Positions 46,762 to 56,689 are shown, counted from the first letter of the stretch. The stretch: 64,000 nt of DNA from Lachnospiraceae bacterium (GCA_910574885.1 CAJTDD010000014.1:10304-74303), one strand, 5' to 3'. Notes: a model not told the origin generated them from the sequence alone. Numbers and translations: made by a program.

Positions 46762-49062
46762 ATGGCAAAGAAATCAAGAAAAGACCGCAAGCAGGCTGCG
46801 GCAAAGCAAAACACGGGAAAACAGAATAAGACAGGACAGAATGTTGTGGTGCAGGCGGCAGAGGTCAAAGAAAAGATGGAGAGTGAGAAGATGGAAACTG
46901 TTAAGGTGGAAACTCAGGAGAAAGAAGCTGTAAAAGCGGCAGAAGAGGTTTCTGGGAGTGCCGTAGAAGAAGTGAAGGTATGTGAAGAGGCGGGCAAGAA
47001 TTGCGAAGCTGAGGCTGAGTGTGAAGTGAAAGAGGCAGTGCGCGAAGCTGAGGCTGTGTGTGAAGCGAAAGAGGCAGTGTGCGAAGCTGAGGCGGTGTGT
47101 GAAACCAAAGAGGCTGTGGAAACATCCGATGAAGCAAAGAAAACAGAGATGTCTTGTGAAGCTGAGAAGAATAAGGAAGAAGAGGAAGAGGAAGCCGAAG
47201 CGGCGTTTAGGAACGCCGAGCGCCGGGCTGTTTATGAGAAACGGTTCGCCAGACATATTGACGAGCTGAAGTGGCTTTACATGGAATTATACGGCAACAG
47301 CTCCATGTTTGCAGAGTTGTGCGACAATCTTTACCGTTTCTATGAGGAGCGTAACGATGATTTGAAGAAAATCGACCAGAACCGGGAGGCACGTCCGGAC
47401 TGGTATAAGCAGAATGATATGTTGGGCATGATGTTCTACATCGATAATTTTGCCGGGAATATGAAGGGCGTGGAATCGAAGCTTGAGTATCTCGAAAAGA
47501 GTAATGTAAATTACATCCATCTGATGCCGTTCCTTGATACGGTGGAAGGGCGTTCGGACGGCGGCTACGCTGTGGCGGATTTCCGCAAAGTGCAGGAAAA
47601 GCTTGGAACCATGGAGGACTTGGAGAGCCTGACGGCGGCTTGCCATAAGAAGGATATCAATGTGTGTATGGATTTTGTTATGAACCATACTTCGGAAGAC
47701 CATGAGTGGGCAAAGAAGGCAAGACAGGGAATCGGAGAGTATATGAGCAGATATTTCTTCTTCGATAACTATTCGATTCCGGCTCAGTATGAGAAGACCG
47801 TGCCGCAGGTATTCCCGACAACGGCGCCGGGGAACTTCACATGGCTTCCGGAAGTGGAACATTTTGTCATGACGTCTTTCTATCCGTACCAGTGGGATTT
47901 GAATTACAAGAATCCAAGGGTATTTAATGAGATGATGTATAATTTCCTGTTCCTGGCGAATAAGGGAATCGATATCATCCGGATTGACGCCGTCCCATAT
48001 ATATGGAAGGAACTGAATACGCAGTGCAGGAATCTTCCCCAGGTACATACGATTGTACGTATGATGCGTATGATTGGTGAGATTGTCTGTCCGAGCGTCC
48101 TGCTTCTCGGTGAAGTAGTGATGGAGCCAGAAAAGGTGGTTCCGTATTTTGGGACTGTGGAGAAGCCGGAGTGCCATATGCTTTATAATGTTACGACGAT
48201 GGCGACGACATGGCATACGGTAGCTACCAGAGATGTCGGCCTTCTGCGGCAGCAGCTTGATATTGTGAATGGACTTCCTAAGGATTATGTGTTCCTGAAT
48301 TACCTGCGCTGCCATGACGATATCGGATGGGGATTGGATTATAGTTCTCTTGCAAGGGAAGGTATCCGGGAGCGTCCCCATAAACAGTATTTGAATGATT
48401 ATTTCCAGGGATACGTGGGCGACAGTACGAGCCGCGGGGAGCTTTATAATGCAGATCCGGTTACGGGCGACGCAAGGTTCTGTGGGACGACGGCTTCTAT
48501 GTGCGGTATTGAGAAGGCCGGCTTTGAGCAGGATGCAGAGGCAATGAAGAGGGCGATTCAAAAGGATGTTATGCTTCATGCATATATGTTCATGCAGTCG
48601 GGTATTCCGGTGCTTTACAGCGGGGATGAGATTGGCCAGGTAAATGACTATACTTATAAGGAAGACCCGAACAAGGCGGCGGATTCCCGTTATATCCACC
48701 GCGGGGCAATGAACTGGGATTTGGCGCGGAACATTTCTGATCCGGATACGGTGGAAGGACAGGTGTTCACAAAGCTGGGACAGTTGGAGAAGATCCGTAA
48801 GTCTGAGAAGGTATTTGTATCAAACGCGGATACTTGGACGATTGAAACATGGGAAGCCGGAGTGCTTTGTATTGGCAGGTATTTTGAGGGTGAGAAGCTG
48901 ATTGGCCTGTTTAATTTCAGCGAGTATGATAAGACGGCATGGATAAACGAAGAAGACGGTATGTATGTTGATTTGATTTCCGGCGAAAGAATGGAGGCAA
49001 GGGGAGTCAATATTCCTGCCTTTGGATTCTTCTATCTGAAGAAAGAGGATAATGTCGAATAG
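46762..49062 (+). CDS. GH13 amylosucrase-type alpha-glucan enzyme with acidic N-terminal extension
   Basis: 766 aa. Residues ~1-150 are a low-complexity Lys/Glu/Ala/Cys-rich extension. The catalytic part resembles GH13 subfamily 4: RPDWYKQNDMLGMMFYIDNF, NYIHLMPFLDTVEGRSDGGYA, DFVMNHTSEDHEWA, nucleophile Asp409 in IIRIDAVPYIW, acid/base Glu451 in LLGEVV, RCHDDIGWG. Family members use sucrose to extend alpha-1,4-glucan, or hydrolyse sucrose or maltodextrin. There is no signal peptide, so it is cytoplasmic and probably linked to glycogen, as is glgP nearby. GAGGAAG precedes the ATG. Confidence 0.85.
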   Translation: MAKKSRKDRKQAAAKQNTGKQNKTGQNVVVQAAEVKEKMESEKMETVKVETQEKEAVKAAEEVSGSAVEEVKVCEEAGKNCEAEAECEVKEAVREAEAVCEAKEAVCEAEAVCETKEAVETSDEAKKTEMSCEAEKNKEEEEEEAEAAFRNAERRAVYEKRFARHIDELKWLYMELYGNSSMFAELCDNLYRFYEERNDDLKKIDQNREARPDWYKQNDMLGMMFYIDNFAGNMKGVESKLEYLEKSNVNYIHLMPFLDTVEGRSDGGYAVADFRKVQEKLGTMEDLESLTAACHKKDINVCMDFVMNHTSEDHEWAKKARQGIGEYMSRYFFFDNYSIPAQYEKTVPQVFPTTAPGNFTWLPEVEHFVMTSFYPYQWDLNYKNPRVFNEMMYNFLFLANKGIDIIRIDAVPYIWKELNTQCRNLPQVHTIVRMMRMIGEIVCPSVLLLGEVVMEPEKVVPYFGTVEKPECHMLYNVTTMATTWHTVATRDVGLLRQQLDIVNGLPKDYVFLNYLRCHDDIGWGLDYSSLAREGIRERPHKQYLNDYFQGYVGDSTSRGELYNADPVTGDARFCGTTASMCGIEKAGFEQDAEAMKRAIQKDVMLHAYMFMQSGIPVLYSGDEIGQVNDYTYKEDPNKAADSRYIHRGAMNWDLARNISDPDTVEGQVFTKLGQLEKIRKSEKVFVSNADTWTIETWEAGVLCIGRYFEGEKLIGLFNFSEYDKTAWINEEDGMYVDLISGERMEARGVNIPAFGFFYLKKEDNVE
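47003..47119 (+). repeat. three tandem 39-bp units in the GH13 N-terminal extension
   Basis: Units at 47003, 47042 and 47081 start GCGAAGCTGAGGC and encode 13-residue repeats of the form EAEAVCEAKEAVC. They are in frame, so number changes would not break the gene. Confidence 0.85.
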
Positions 49063-49064
49063 AG

Positions 49065-50474
49065 ATGAGGCGAAGAAAATGGATTTGGATTGCCGTTTTG
49101 GCGGCAATCCTGTGGATATGCCCGGGAACGGCTGCATTTGCCGCTGAGGCGGGGGAAGGTGAGCAGCCGGCGGCGGAGCTTACAGAGGAAGAGCGGCTTC
49201 AACAGGAATTGGACGCTGTCTATGCCATGCCTGTCCAGTCGAATGAATGGGAAGGGTGGCCGCAGGCGCCGGGGACTTACGGTGAGGCTGCGATTGTCAT
49301 GGAAGTGGAGTCGGGAGCTATCCTGTATGCGAAGAATATTGACGACCATCACTTTCCGGCCAGTATTACGAAGCTCTTGACGGCTTTGGTGGCGTTTGAG
49401 AACGGTAAGTTTGAAGATCCTGTGGTGTTCTCCCATGACAGCCTTGCGTTTCTCGAACCTGGGGATGCTTACATCGGCATGAAGGAAGGAAACCAGATTA
49501 CGCTGGAACAGGCGTTGTATGCAACGCTCCTTGCTTCGGCAAATGAGGGCGCTTATGGGGTTGCCGAGAGTGTAGGCAAGAACGCAGGACATGATTATGC
49601 CTGGTTTTTAGAGCAGATGAATCAGAGGTGTAAGGAGCTTGGCGGGGAGAATTCTAATTTTATGAATCCCCACGGGCTGCATGACGAGAACCATTATACC
49701 TGTGCAAGGGATATGGCGCTGATTGGAAGGGAGCTTTTCAAGCACCCGGAATTTTTTCAGATTGTACAGACCTTGCAATATACGATTCCTGCATCAGAGA
49801 CGACGGAGGAGCACATTTTCCAGCAGAAGCATAAGATGCTGAAAGAAGGAAATGCGAATTATTATGAGTTTGCAATCGGCGGGAAGACCGGATACACGTC
49901 GGAGGCCATGTCTACGCTGGTAACAATGGCGGACAATGGAAATATGCAGCTTGTATGCGTGGTGTTGAAGACTCATGGGGTGAATGTTTACCCGGATACC
50001 CGGAACCTGCTGGAGTATGGGTTTGCGAATTTCAGTAAGGTATTGCCTGCGGCGTATGAGGAATCGGAGGATGTGGCAAAGATTCCGGATGAGCAGAATA
50101 TTGTTGTGCCAAATGGCGTTGAATTTCAGGATTTGGAGATGGAGATTGTACCGGATGAGGAGTCGGAAGAGGAAGGGACTCTGGCGTACAGCTATAAGGG
50201 CAGCCCTGTAGGTTCTGTCCGGGCAGTCTTGAGTCAGGCTTATTTTGACAAGGCCAAGGCAAAAGAGGAGGATGCCAAGAAGTCGCAGGAGAAGCAGAAG
50301 GGCGGTTCGAGAGAGGCGAAAAGCGGCAAGGATAAGAAGGCTGGGATTCTTGAAAATAAGACGATTTTGAAGAAATGTGTCCTTGGCGCGGCGGGAGTCA
50401 TTTTCGTCGTGCTGGTGTCAATTCTGGTGAAGCTGCTTCTTGATGGAAAAAGAAAGAAGAAGAGGAAAAGATAA
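49065..50474 (+). CDS. D-alanyl-D-alanine carboxypeptidase (PBP5 family)
   Basis: 469 aa. N-terminal signal (IWIAVLAAILWICPGTAAFA). Active-site motifs: Ser100-x-x-Lys103 in PASITKLL, Ser158-Ala-Asn160 in LASANEG, Lys274-Thr-Gly in GGKTGYTS. It trims the terminal D-Ala of peptidoglycan stem peptides outside the membrane. Instead of the usual amphipathic C-terminal anchor it has a Lys/Glu-rich stalk and a true transmembrane helix (VLGAAGVIFVVLVSILVKLLL) with a basic tail. Only 2 nt follow the GH13 stop. Confidence 0.92.
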   Translation: MRRRKWIWIAVLAAILWICPGTAAFAAEAGEGEQPAAELTEEERLQQELDAVYAMPVQSNEWEGWPQAPGTYGEAAIVMEVESGAILYAKNIDDHHFPASITKLLTALVAFENGKFEDPVVFSHDSLAFLEPGDAYIGMKEGNQITLEQALYATLLASANEGAYGVAESVGKNAGHDYAWFLEQMNQRCKELGGENSNFMNPHGLHDENHYTCARDMALIGRELFKHPEFFQIVQTLQYTIPASETTEEHIFQQKHKMLKEGNANYYEFAIGGKTGYTSEAMSTLVTMADNGNMQLVCVVLKTHGVNVYPDTRNLLEYGFANFSKVLPAAYEESEDVAKIPDEQNIVVPNGVEFQDLEMEIVPDEESEEEGTLAYSYKGSPVGSVRAVLSQAYFDKAKAKEEDAKKSQEKQKGGSREAKSGKDKKAGILENKTILKKCVLGAAGVIFVVLVSILVKLLLDGKRKKKRKR

Positions 50475-50481
50475 AAAACTC

Positions 50482-50510
50482 TTGACGATGCCGGGGGTTT
50501 TGTCTATAAT
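50482..50510 (+). promoter_or_regulatory. sigma-A promoter of the ileS leader
   Basis: TTGACG (50482-50487), 17-nt spacer, TATAAT (50505-50510), directly before the T-box leader. Confidence 0.88.
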
Positions 50511-50520
50511 ATAGCCACAC

Positions 50521-50782
50521 GAAAAAGTGTTGACGAAGACAGTAAGCCATACCAGAACGGTACAGCGAGCCGGGGACGGTGCAAGCCCGGTGCTAGTAGG
50601 GTATGCCTGAATATCACTTCCGAGCTGCGGCTGTCGAAAGGGCGTGCGTCTGGGGATGCATGGGAACTTAGTAGGGGCTGACGGAGTTCCTCCGTTACAG
50701 GGATGGCATATGTTGGTATGTTTAGGTGGTTTATAAGCGTGAGCGTTTTGCTCCCGTCCTATTCTGGGCGGGAGCTTTTTTT
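50521..50782 (+). promoter_or_regulatory. T-box riboswitch leader, isoleucine specifier
   Basis: Stem I features: AGCGAGCCGGGGACGGTGCA in the apical part, GAATATCACTTCCGAG holding the specifier AUC (Ile, 50613-50615). The antiterminator has AGGTGGTTTATAAGCG, whose TGGT (50727-50730) would pair with the ACCA end of uncharged tRNA-Ile. A terminator hairpin follows. Shortage of charged tRNA-Ile lets transcription enter ileS. The rest of the leader (50783-50905) shows nothing else. Confidence 0.9.
50750..50782 (+). terminator. T-box terminator hairpin before ileS
   Basis: GCTCCCGTCC (50750-50759) pairs with GGGCGGGAGC (50766-50775), followed by TTTTTTT. It is mutually exclusive with the antiterminator. 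Confidence 0.9.
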
Positions 50783-50905
50783 CGCCTTAGTATGTCTTTG
50801 GTGGAGCCATCGGCTTCATAATTATTTGGGCGGAAGGTTTACGGTCAATGAGGTATTTATAAGGGATAAAGCCGGTATTTAACGGCGTCCCCGAAGGAGG
50901 ATTCT

Positions 50906-53900
50906 ATGTATAAGAAGGTTTCAACGGATTTGAATTTTGTTGACCGGGAAAAAGCGGTCGAGAAGTTCTGGGAAGAGAACCATATCTTTGAGAAGAGTAT
51001 GGAGAAACGGGAAGGCAATGAGATTTATATGTTTTACGACGGGCCGCCGACTGCAAATGGCAAGCCGCACATCGGACATGTGCTGACCCGTGTAATCAAG
51101 GACATGATTCCCAGATACCGGACGATGAAGGGATACGAAGTGCCGAGAAAAGCAGGATGGGACACCCATGGGCTTCCGGTAGAGCTTGAGGTGGAGAAGG
51201 CGTTAGGGCTTGACGGCAAGGAACAGATTGAGGAGTATGGCCTTGAGCCGTTCATTGACAAGTGTAAGGAAAGTGTCTGGAAGTATAAGGGGATGTGGGA
51301 GGATTTCTCTGGTACGGTCGGATTTTGGGCGGATATGGAGAATCCCTATGTCACATACCATAATGAATTTATCGAGTCTGAGTGGTGGGCGCTGAAACAG
51401 ATTTGGGACAAGGGATTGCTTTATAAGGGATTCAAGATTGTTCCTTACTGCCCGCGCTGCGGTACGCCCCTTTCTGCCCAGGAGGTGGCGCAAGGGTATA
51501 AGGATGTGAAGGAGCGTTCTGCTATCGTACGGTTTAAGGCGAAGGGAGAGGATGCGTATATCTTAGCCTGGACAACGACGCCGTGGACTTTGCCGTCGAA
51601 CTTAGGACTCTGTGTGAACCCGACGGAGACCTATGCCAAGGTGAAGTGTATCGACGGATATACGTATTATATGGCGGAAGCTCTTCTGGATACGGTGCTT
51701 GGTTCTCTGGCGAAAGAGGGCGAGACGGCATATGAAGTGCTTGAGACGTATCAGGGCAAGGATTTGGAGTACAAGGAGTATGAGCCGTTGTACCAGTGTG
51801 CCGCAGATGGGATTGCGAAGCAGAACAAGAAGGCGTTTTATGTCATTTGTGATAACTATGTAACCCTGACGGATGGTACGGGAGTGGTGCATACTGCGCC
51901 TGCCTTCGGTGAAGACGATGCAAGGGTCTGCCGTAAATATGATATGCCGTTCGTACAGTTGGTGGATGAGAAGGGAAATATGGCGGAATCGACTCCATTT
52001 GCCGGGTTATTCGTGAAGAAGGCAGACCCGGAGGTGTTGAAGGATTTGGAGAAGCGAAATCTGTTGTTTGAGGCTCCGAATTTTGAGCATAGTTATCCCC
52101 ATTGCTGGAGATGCGACACGCCATTGATTTATTATGCCCGTGAGTCTTGGTTCATCAAGATGACGGATGTAAAAGAGGATTTGATTGCCAATAACAATAC
52201 GATTAACTGGATCCCGGAGAGTATCGGGAAGGGACGTTTCGGCGACTGGCTGGAGAATGTCCAGGACTGGGGAATCAGCCGTAACCGTTACTGGGGGACG
52301 CCCTTAAATATCTGGGAGTGCGAGTGCGGGCATCAGCATTCGGTCGGCAGTATTGAGGAGCTTAAAGAGATGTCGGATAACTGTCCGGAGGATATCGAGC
52401 TGCACCGTCCGTATATCGACGAGGTGACGATAAAGTGTCCGGTCTGTGGCAAGGAAATGCACCGGGTTCCGGAAGTGATTGACTGTTGGTTTGATTCCGG
52501 GGCGATGCCTTTTGCTCAGCTTCACTATCCATTTGAGAATCAGGAGTTGTTCGAGAAACAGTTCCCGGCGGATTTTATTTCTGAGGCTGTGGATCAGACC
52601 CGTGGATGGTTCTATTCGCTGCTTGCGATTTCGACGCTGATTTTTAACAAAGCTCCGTATAAGAATGTGATTGTCCTTGGGCATGTGCAGGATGAGAAGG
52701 GGCAGAAGATGAGCAAGTCAAAGGGGAATGCCGTGGATCCTTTTGATGCTCTTGAGAAGTATGGCGCTGACGCCATTCGCTGGTATTTCTATGTGAACAG
52801 CGCGCCGTGGCTGCCGAACCGTTTCCATGGGAAAGCCGTGGTCGAGGGACAGCGGAAGTTTATGGGAACCCTGTGGAATACGTATGCGTTTTTCGTATTG
52901 TATGCAAATATTGACGGCTTTGACGCTACTAAGTATACATTGGAATATGAAAAATTATCGGTTATGGATAAATGGCTGCTGTCTAAGCTCAATACGTTGA
53001 TTCAGGATGTGGACAGTAATCTTGAAAATTACCGGATTCCTGAGACGGCGAGGGCGCTGCAGGAGTTCGTAGATGACATGAGCAACTGGTATGTGAGAAG
53101 GAGCCGGGAGCGCTTCTGGGCAAAGGGAATGGAGCAGGATAAGATTAACGCATATATGACTCTTTATACGGCTTTGGTCGGCGTCAGCAAGGCTGCGGCT
53201 CCGATGATTCCGTTCATGACGGAGGATATTTACCAGAATTTGGTGCGCAGCGTGGATGAGAGCGCGCCGGAGAGTATCCATCTGTGTGATTTTCCGGCTG
53301 TAGATGAGGCGTGTATCGACAAGGAGCTGGAGTCGAACATGGAGCAGGTGTTAAAGCTTGTAGTCATGGGGCGTGCATGCCGGAACACGGCGAATATTAA
53401 GAACCGCCAGCCAATCGGGCAGATGTATGTGAAGGCGGATTTTGAGCTGCCCACGTTCTATCAGAAGATTGTTGAGGAGGAATTGAATGTAAAATCTATG
53501 ACATTTACACAAGAAGTCCGGGATTTTACCACATATTCTTTTAAGCCTCAACTAAAGACAGTGGGGCCGAAATATGGTAAAATGTTGAATGGAATCAGGG
53601 CGAGGCTTGGTGAGATTGACGGTAATGCTGCCATGGATGCCTTAAATGAGACGGGCGTTTTGAAACTGGATATCGACGGCAATGAAGTTTTGCTGTCTCA
53701 GGATGATTTGCTGATTGAGAGTGCGCAGATGGAGGGATATGTTTCTGAGAATGACAATGGTATAACGGTCGTTCTGGATACGAACCTGTCAGAGGAGCTT
53801 CTTGAGGAAGGGTTTGTGCGGGAGATTATCAGTAAGGTTCAGACGATGCGTAAGGAAGCCGGGTTCGAGGTGATGGATCAGATTGAAATCACTTATGACG

Positions 53901-54055
53901 GAACTGGAAAGGCAGAGGCGGTCTTTGCGGCAAATACGGATACCATTTGTGATGAGACTCTTGCCCTGAAGGTTACGAAGGCTGCACCGGCGGGATATGT
54001 GAAGGAATGGAAGATAAACGGCGAGCTTGTAACTCTTGGTGTAGAGAGGAAGTAA
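50906..54055 (+). CDS. ileS: isoleucyl-tRNA synthetase
   Basis: 1049 aa, class I. HIGH motif in PPTANGKPHIGHVLTR (about residue 55), KMSKS in GQKMSKSKGNAVD (about 600), the editing domain with WTTTPWTLPSNLG between them, and a zinc site (CECGHQH, CPVCGKEM). GAAGGAGG lies upstream. The length and anticodon-binding region (RSRERFW) suggest the ileS2-like/eukaryal-type form, which in some species confers mupirocin resistance; this is from family knowledge, not proven here. Controlled by the T-box upstream. Confidence 0.95.
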   Translation: MYKKVSTDLNFVDREKAVEKFWEENHIFEKSMEKREGNEIYMFYDGPPTANGKPHIGHVLTRVIKDMIPRYRTMKGYEVPRKAGWDTHGLPVELEVEKALGLDGKEQIEEYGLEPFIDKCKESVWKYKGMWEDFSGTVGFWADMENPYVTYHNEFIESEWWALKQIWDKGLLYKGFKIVPYCPRCGTPLSAQEVAQGYKDVKERSAIVRFKAKGEDAYILAWTTTPWTLPSNLGLCVNPTETYAKVKCIDGYTYYMAEALLDTVLGSLAKEGETAYEVLETYQGKDLEYKEYEPLYQCAADGIAKQNKKAFYVICDNYVTLTDGTGVVHTAPAFGEDDARVCRKYDMPFVQLVDEKGNMAESTPFAGLFVKKADPEVLKDLEKRNLLFEAPNFEHSYPHCWRCDTPLIYYARESWFIKMTDVKEDLIANNNTINWIPESIGKGRFGDWLENVQDWGISRNRYWGTPLNIWECECGHQHSVGSIEELKEMSDNCPEDIELHRPYIDEVTIKCPVCGKEMHRVPEVIDCWFDSGAMPFAQLHYPFENQELFEKQFPADFISEAVDQTRGWFYSLLAISTLIFNKAPYKNVIVLGHVQDEKGQKMSKSKGNAVDPFDALEKYGADAIRWYFYVNSAPWLPNRFHGKAVVEGQRKFMGTLWNTYAFFVLYANIDGFDATKYTLEYEKLSVMDKWLLSKLNTLIQDVDSNLENYRIPETARALQEFVDDMSNWYVRRSRERFWAKGMEQDKINAYMTLYTALVGVSKAAAPMIPFMTEDIYQNLVRSVDESAPESIHLCDFPAVDEACIDKELESNMEQVLKLVVMGRACRNTANIKNRQPIGQMYVKADFELPTFYQKIVEEELNVKSMTFTQEVRDFTTYSFKPQLKTVGPKYGKMLNGIRARLGEIDGNAAMDALNETGVLKLDIDGNEVLLSQDDLLIESAQMEGYVSENDNGITVVLDTNLSEELLEEGFVREIISKVQTMRKEAGFEVMDQIEITYDGTGKAEAVFAANTDTICDETLALKVTKAAPAGYVKEWKINGELVTLGVERK

Positions 54056-54065
54056 CGATGCTTTT

Positions 54066-54085
54066 GGGGGCGGATTTTCGCCCCC
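54066..54085 (+). other. GC-rich hairpin between ileS and glgP
   Basis: GGGGGCG-GATTTT-CGCCCCC, seven perfect G-C-rich pairs, 10 nt after the ileS stop. It has no T-run. It may protect the ileS message end or pause polymerase; the glgP ribosome site lies downstream, outside the stem. Confidence 0.7.
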
Positions 54086-54108
54086 GGGGAAAGGAAGAGG
54101 TTGAAAGT

Positions 54109-56583
54109 ATGTATAATCCAAGATTTGAGAAAGAGGCATTTAAGAAGGAAGTTAAGCAGAATGTGAAACATCTGTTCCGTAAGGAGATTGAGGAAGTTTC
54201 ACAGCAGGAGCTTTATCAGGCGGTTTCTTATGCTGTGAAGGAGGCGATTATTGATAATTGGATCGCGACGCAGAAGCAGTATGAGAAGGACGACCCGAAA
54301 ATTGTCTATTATATGTCTATGGAGTTTTTGATGGGCCGGGCTTTGGGAAATAACCTGATCAATATGACGGCGTATACGGAAGTGAAGGAAGCGTTGGAGG
54401 AGATGGGCGTGAACTTGAACCTGCTTGAGGATGAAGAGCCTGATCCGGCGCTTGGAAACGGAGGTCTTGGCCGTCTGGCGGCATGTTTCCTGGATTCTCT
54501 GACATCACTGGGATATGCGGCTTATGGCTGCGGTATCCGTTACCGTTATGGGATGTTCAAGCAGAAGATTGAGAACGGATATCAGGTTGAGACGCCGGAT
54601 AACTGGCTTGTGAACGGGAATCCTTTTGAGCTGAGAAGGCCGGAGTATGCGAAGGAAGTCCGCTTCGGCGGGAATATCCGGGTGGAGTATGACGAAGCGG
54701 GCAAGATTCATTTTGTGCAGGAGAATTATGAGTCTGTCAAGGCTGTACCTTATGACTATCCGATTGTGGGTTATAATAATAATGTTGTCAATACTCTGCG
54801 TATCTGGGATGCGGAGCCGATTGTTGACTTCCAGTTAGAGTCTTTTGACCGGGGGGATTACCATAAGGCGGTGGAGCAGCAGAACCTTGCAAAGAATATT
54901 GTGGAAGTTCTGTACCCCAACGATAATCATTATGCGGGAAAGGAACTGCGTCTGAAACAGCAGTATTTCTTCGTATCTGCCAGCCTTCAGGCGGCTGTTG
55001 CGAAGTATAAGAAGCATCATGACGATATCAAGAAGCTGTATGAGAAGATGACGATCCAGATGAATGATACGCACCCGACGGTTGCGGTCGCGGAGCTGAT
55101 GCGTATCCTTCTGGATGTGGAAGGCCTTGGATGGGACGAAGCATGGGAGGTCACAAAGAAGACTTGTGCTTACACGAACCATACGATTATGGCAGAAGCG
55201 TTGGAGAAATGGCCGATTGATCTGTTTTCACGGCTTTTGCCACGTGTTTACCAGATCATTCAGGAGATTGACCGGAGATTCGTGGAGCAGATCCGCAAGA
55301 CCTATCCCGGGGATGAGAATAAGGTCAAGAAGATGGCGATCCTGCGGGACGGTCAGGTGAAGATGGCGCATCTTGCGATTGTGGCGGGATATTCGGTCAA
55401 TGGTGTGGCAAGGCTGCATACGGAGATTTTGAAGAATCAGGAGCTGAAAGATTTCTATCAGTTGATGCCGGAGAAGTTCAATAATAAGACTAATGGAATT
55501 ACCCAGAGACGTTTCCTGATGCATGGCAATCCGAGGCTGGCGGACTGGGTTACGCAGAAGCTTGGCACGAAGGACTGGATCACGGATTTGTCGTTGATGT
55601 CGGGGCTTAAAAAGTATGCGGACGATCCGGATGCCTGGAAAGAATTTATGGAGATTAAATATAAGAATAAGGAATTCCTGGCTGCTTACATTTTGAAGCA
55701 CAATGGAATCGAAGTAGATCCAAGGTCGATTTTCGATGTGCAGGTAAAGCGTCTCCATGAGTATAAGCGGCAGTTGATGAACGTTCTGCATGTGATGTAT
55801 CTGTATAATCAGATCAAAGCGCATCCGGAGAAGAATTTCTTCCCGAGGACATTTATTTTCGGTGCCAAGGCTTCGGCAGGATATATCCGGGCGAAGGAGA
55901 TTATTAAGCTGATTAATTCGGTTGCAGATGTGGTGAATAATGACCGGAGCATTAACGGTAAGATCAAGGTGGTATTTATTGAGGATTACCGTGTGTCCAA
56001 TGCGGAGTGGATTTTTGCGGCTGCGGATGTGAGCGAGCAGATTTCTACGGCTTCTAAGGAGGCGTCTGGCACCGGTAACATGAAGTTCATGCTGAACGGT
56101 GCGCCGACTCTTGGGACGATGGACGGGGCAAATGTGGAGATTGTTGAGGAAGTCGGCATTGAGAATGCGTTTATCTTCGGTCTGAGTTCGGATGAGGTCA
56201 TCAATTATGAGCAGAACGGCGGGTATAATCCTTGGGATATCTATAACAGTGACGAGGATGTACGCAAGGTTGTGAACCAGTTGGTTGACGGGACTTATGC
56301 GAATGGCAATACGGAGATGTACCGTGACCTTTATGATTCTCTGTTGACGACAAAGGGCGGAAACCGGGCAGATATGTATTTTATCCTGAAGGATTTCCGG
56401 GCGTATGCCGAGGCACAGGTAAAGGTGGAAGAAGCATACCGTGACAAGGAGAGATGGGCGAAGATGGCTCTTTTGAATACGGCTTGCTGCGGAAAGTTCT
56501 CTTCTGACCGTACTATCCGGGAGTATGTAGAGGATATCTGGAAACTGGACCCTGTGAAGATTGACGTGAAGGTCGAGGAGTAA
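54109..56583 (+). CDS. glgP: glycogen/starch phosphorylase
   Basis: 824 aa, GT35. YYMSMEFLMGRALGNNL, EDEEPDPALGNGGLGRLAACF, NGYQVETPDNWL, MNDTHPTVAVAELMR, TNHTIMAEALEKW, and the PLP-Lys motif KEASGTGNMKFMLNG. It releases glucose 1-phosphate from alpha-1,4-glucan. Full length. I set the start at 54109 (MYNPRFEKEAF), preceded by GGAAGAGG; a longer reading from 54007 runs inside ileS. With the amylosucrase-type gene upstream it suggests glycogen turnover. Confidence 0.95.
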   Translation: MYNPRFEKEAFKKEVKQNVKHLFRKEIEEVSQQELYQAVSYAVKEAIIDNWIATQKQYEKDDPKIVYYMSMEFLMGRALGNNLINMTAYTEVKEALEEMGVNLNLLEDEEPDPALGNGGLGRLAACFLDSLTSLGYAAYGCGIRYRYGMFKQKIENGYQVETPDNWLVNGNPFELRRPEYAKEVRFGGNIRVEYDEAGKIHFVQENYESVKAVPYDYPIVGYNNNVVNTLRIWDAEPIVDFQLESFDRGDYHKAVEQQNLAKNIVEVLYPNDNHYAGKELRLKQQYFFVSASLQAAVAKYKKHHDDIKKLYEKMTIQMNDTHPTVAVAELMRILLDVEGLGWDEAWEVTKKTCAYTNHTIMAEALEKWPIDLFSRLLPRVYQIIQEIDRRFVEQIRKTYPGDENKVKKMAILRDGQVKMAHLAIVAGYSVNGVARLHTEILKNQELKDFYQLMPEKFNNKTNGITQRRFLMHGNPRLADWVTQKLGTKDWITDLSLMSGLKKYADDPDAWKEFMEIKYKNKEFLAAYILKHNGIEVDPRSIFDVQVKRLHEYKRQLMNVLHVMYLYNQIKAHPEKNFFPRTFIFGAKASAGYIRAKEIIKLINSVADVVNNDRSINGKIKVVFIEDYRVSNAEWIFAAADVSEQISTASKEASGTGNMKFMLNGAPTLGTMDGANVEIVEEVGIENAFIFGLSSDEVINYEQNGGYNPWDIYNSDEDVRKVVNQLVDGTYANGNTEMYRDLYDSLLTTKGGNRADMYFILKDFRAYAEAQVKVEEAYRDKERWAKMALLNTACCGKFSSDRTIREYVEDIWKLDPVKIDVKVEE

Positions 56584-56643
56584 AAAATATTCAACCTATG
56601 CGGTTGGAAATCCATTTCCAGCGCACAGGTGGAAAATAGTTGG

Positions 56644-56689
56644 TATAATTTTGTTTGCCCTCCCATACAGTGTATGGGAGGGTATTTTT
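56644..56689 (+). promoter_or_regulatory. extended -10 promoter and hairpin covering the spoIID ribosome site
   Basis: TGGTATAAT (-10 at 56644-56649) would start a transcript close to 56656. The next bases form a perfect 11-bp stem CCCTCCCATAC/GTATGGGAGGG (56658-56668 with 56672-56682) with a 3-nt loop. The right arm contains the ribosome site GGGAGGG of spoIID, so folding would hide it. The stem followed by TATTTTT could instead or also terminate glgP transcripts. Confidence 0.6.

Noticed and set aside
46774..48699. long open frames antisense to the GH13 gene
   Set aside because: They mirror the biased codon use and repeats of the GH13 gene, have no ribosome sites and no recognisable domains.
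54066..54085. terminator after ileS
   Set aside because: The GC-rich stem has no T-run and is followed by GGGGAAAGG; glgP is probably co-transcribed at least in part.
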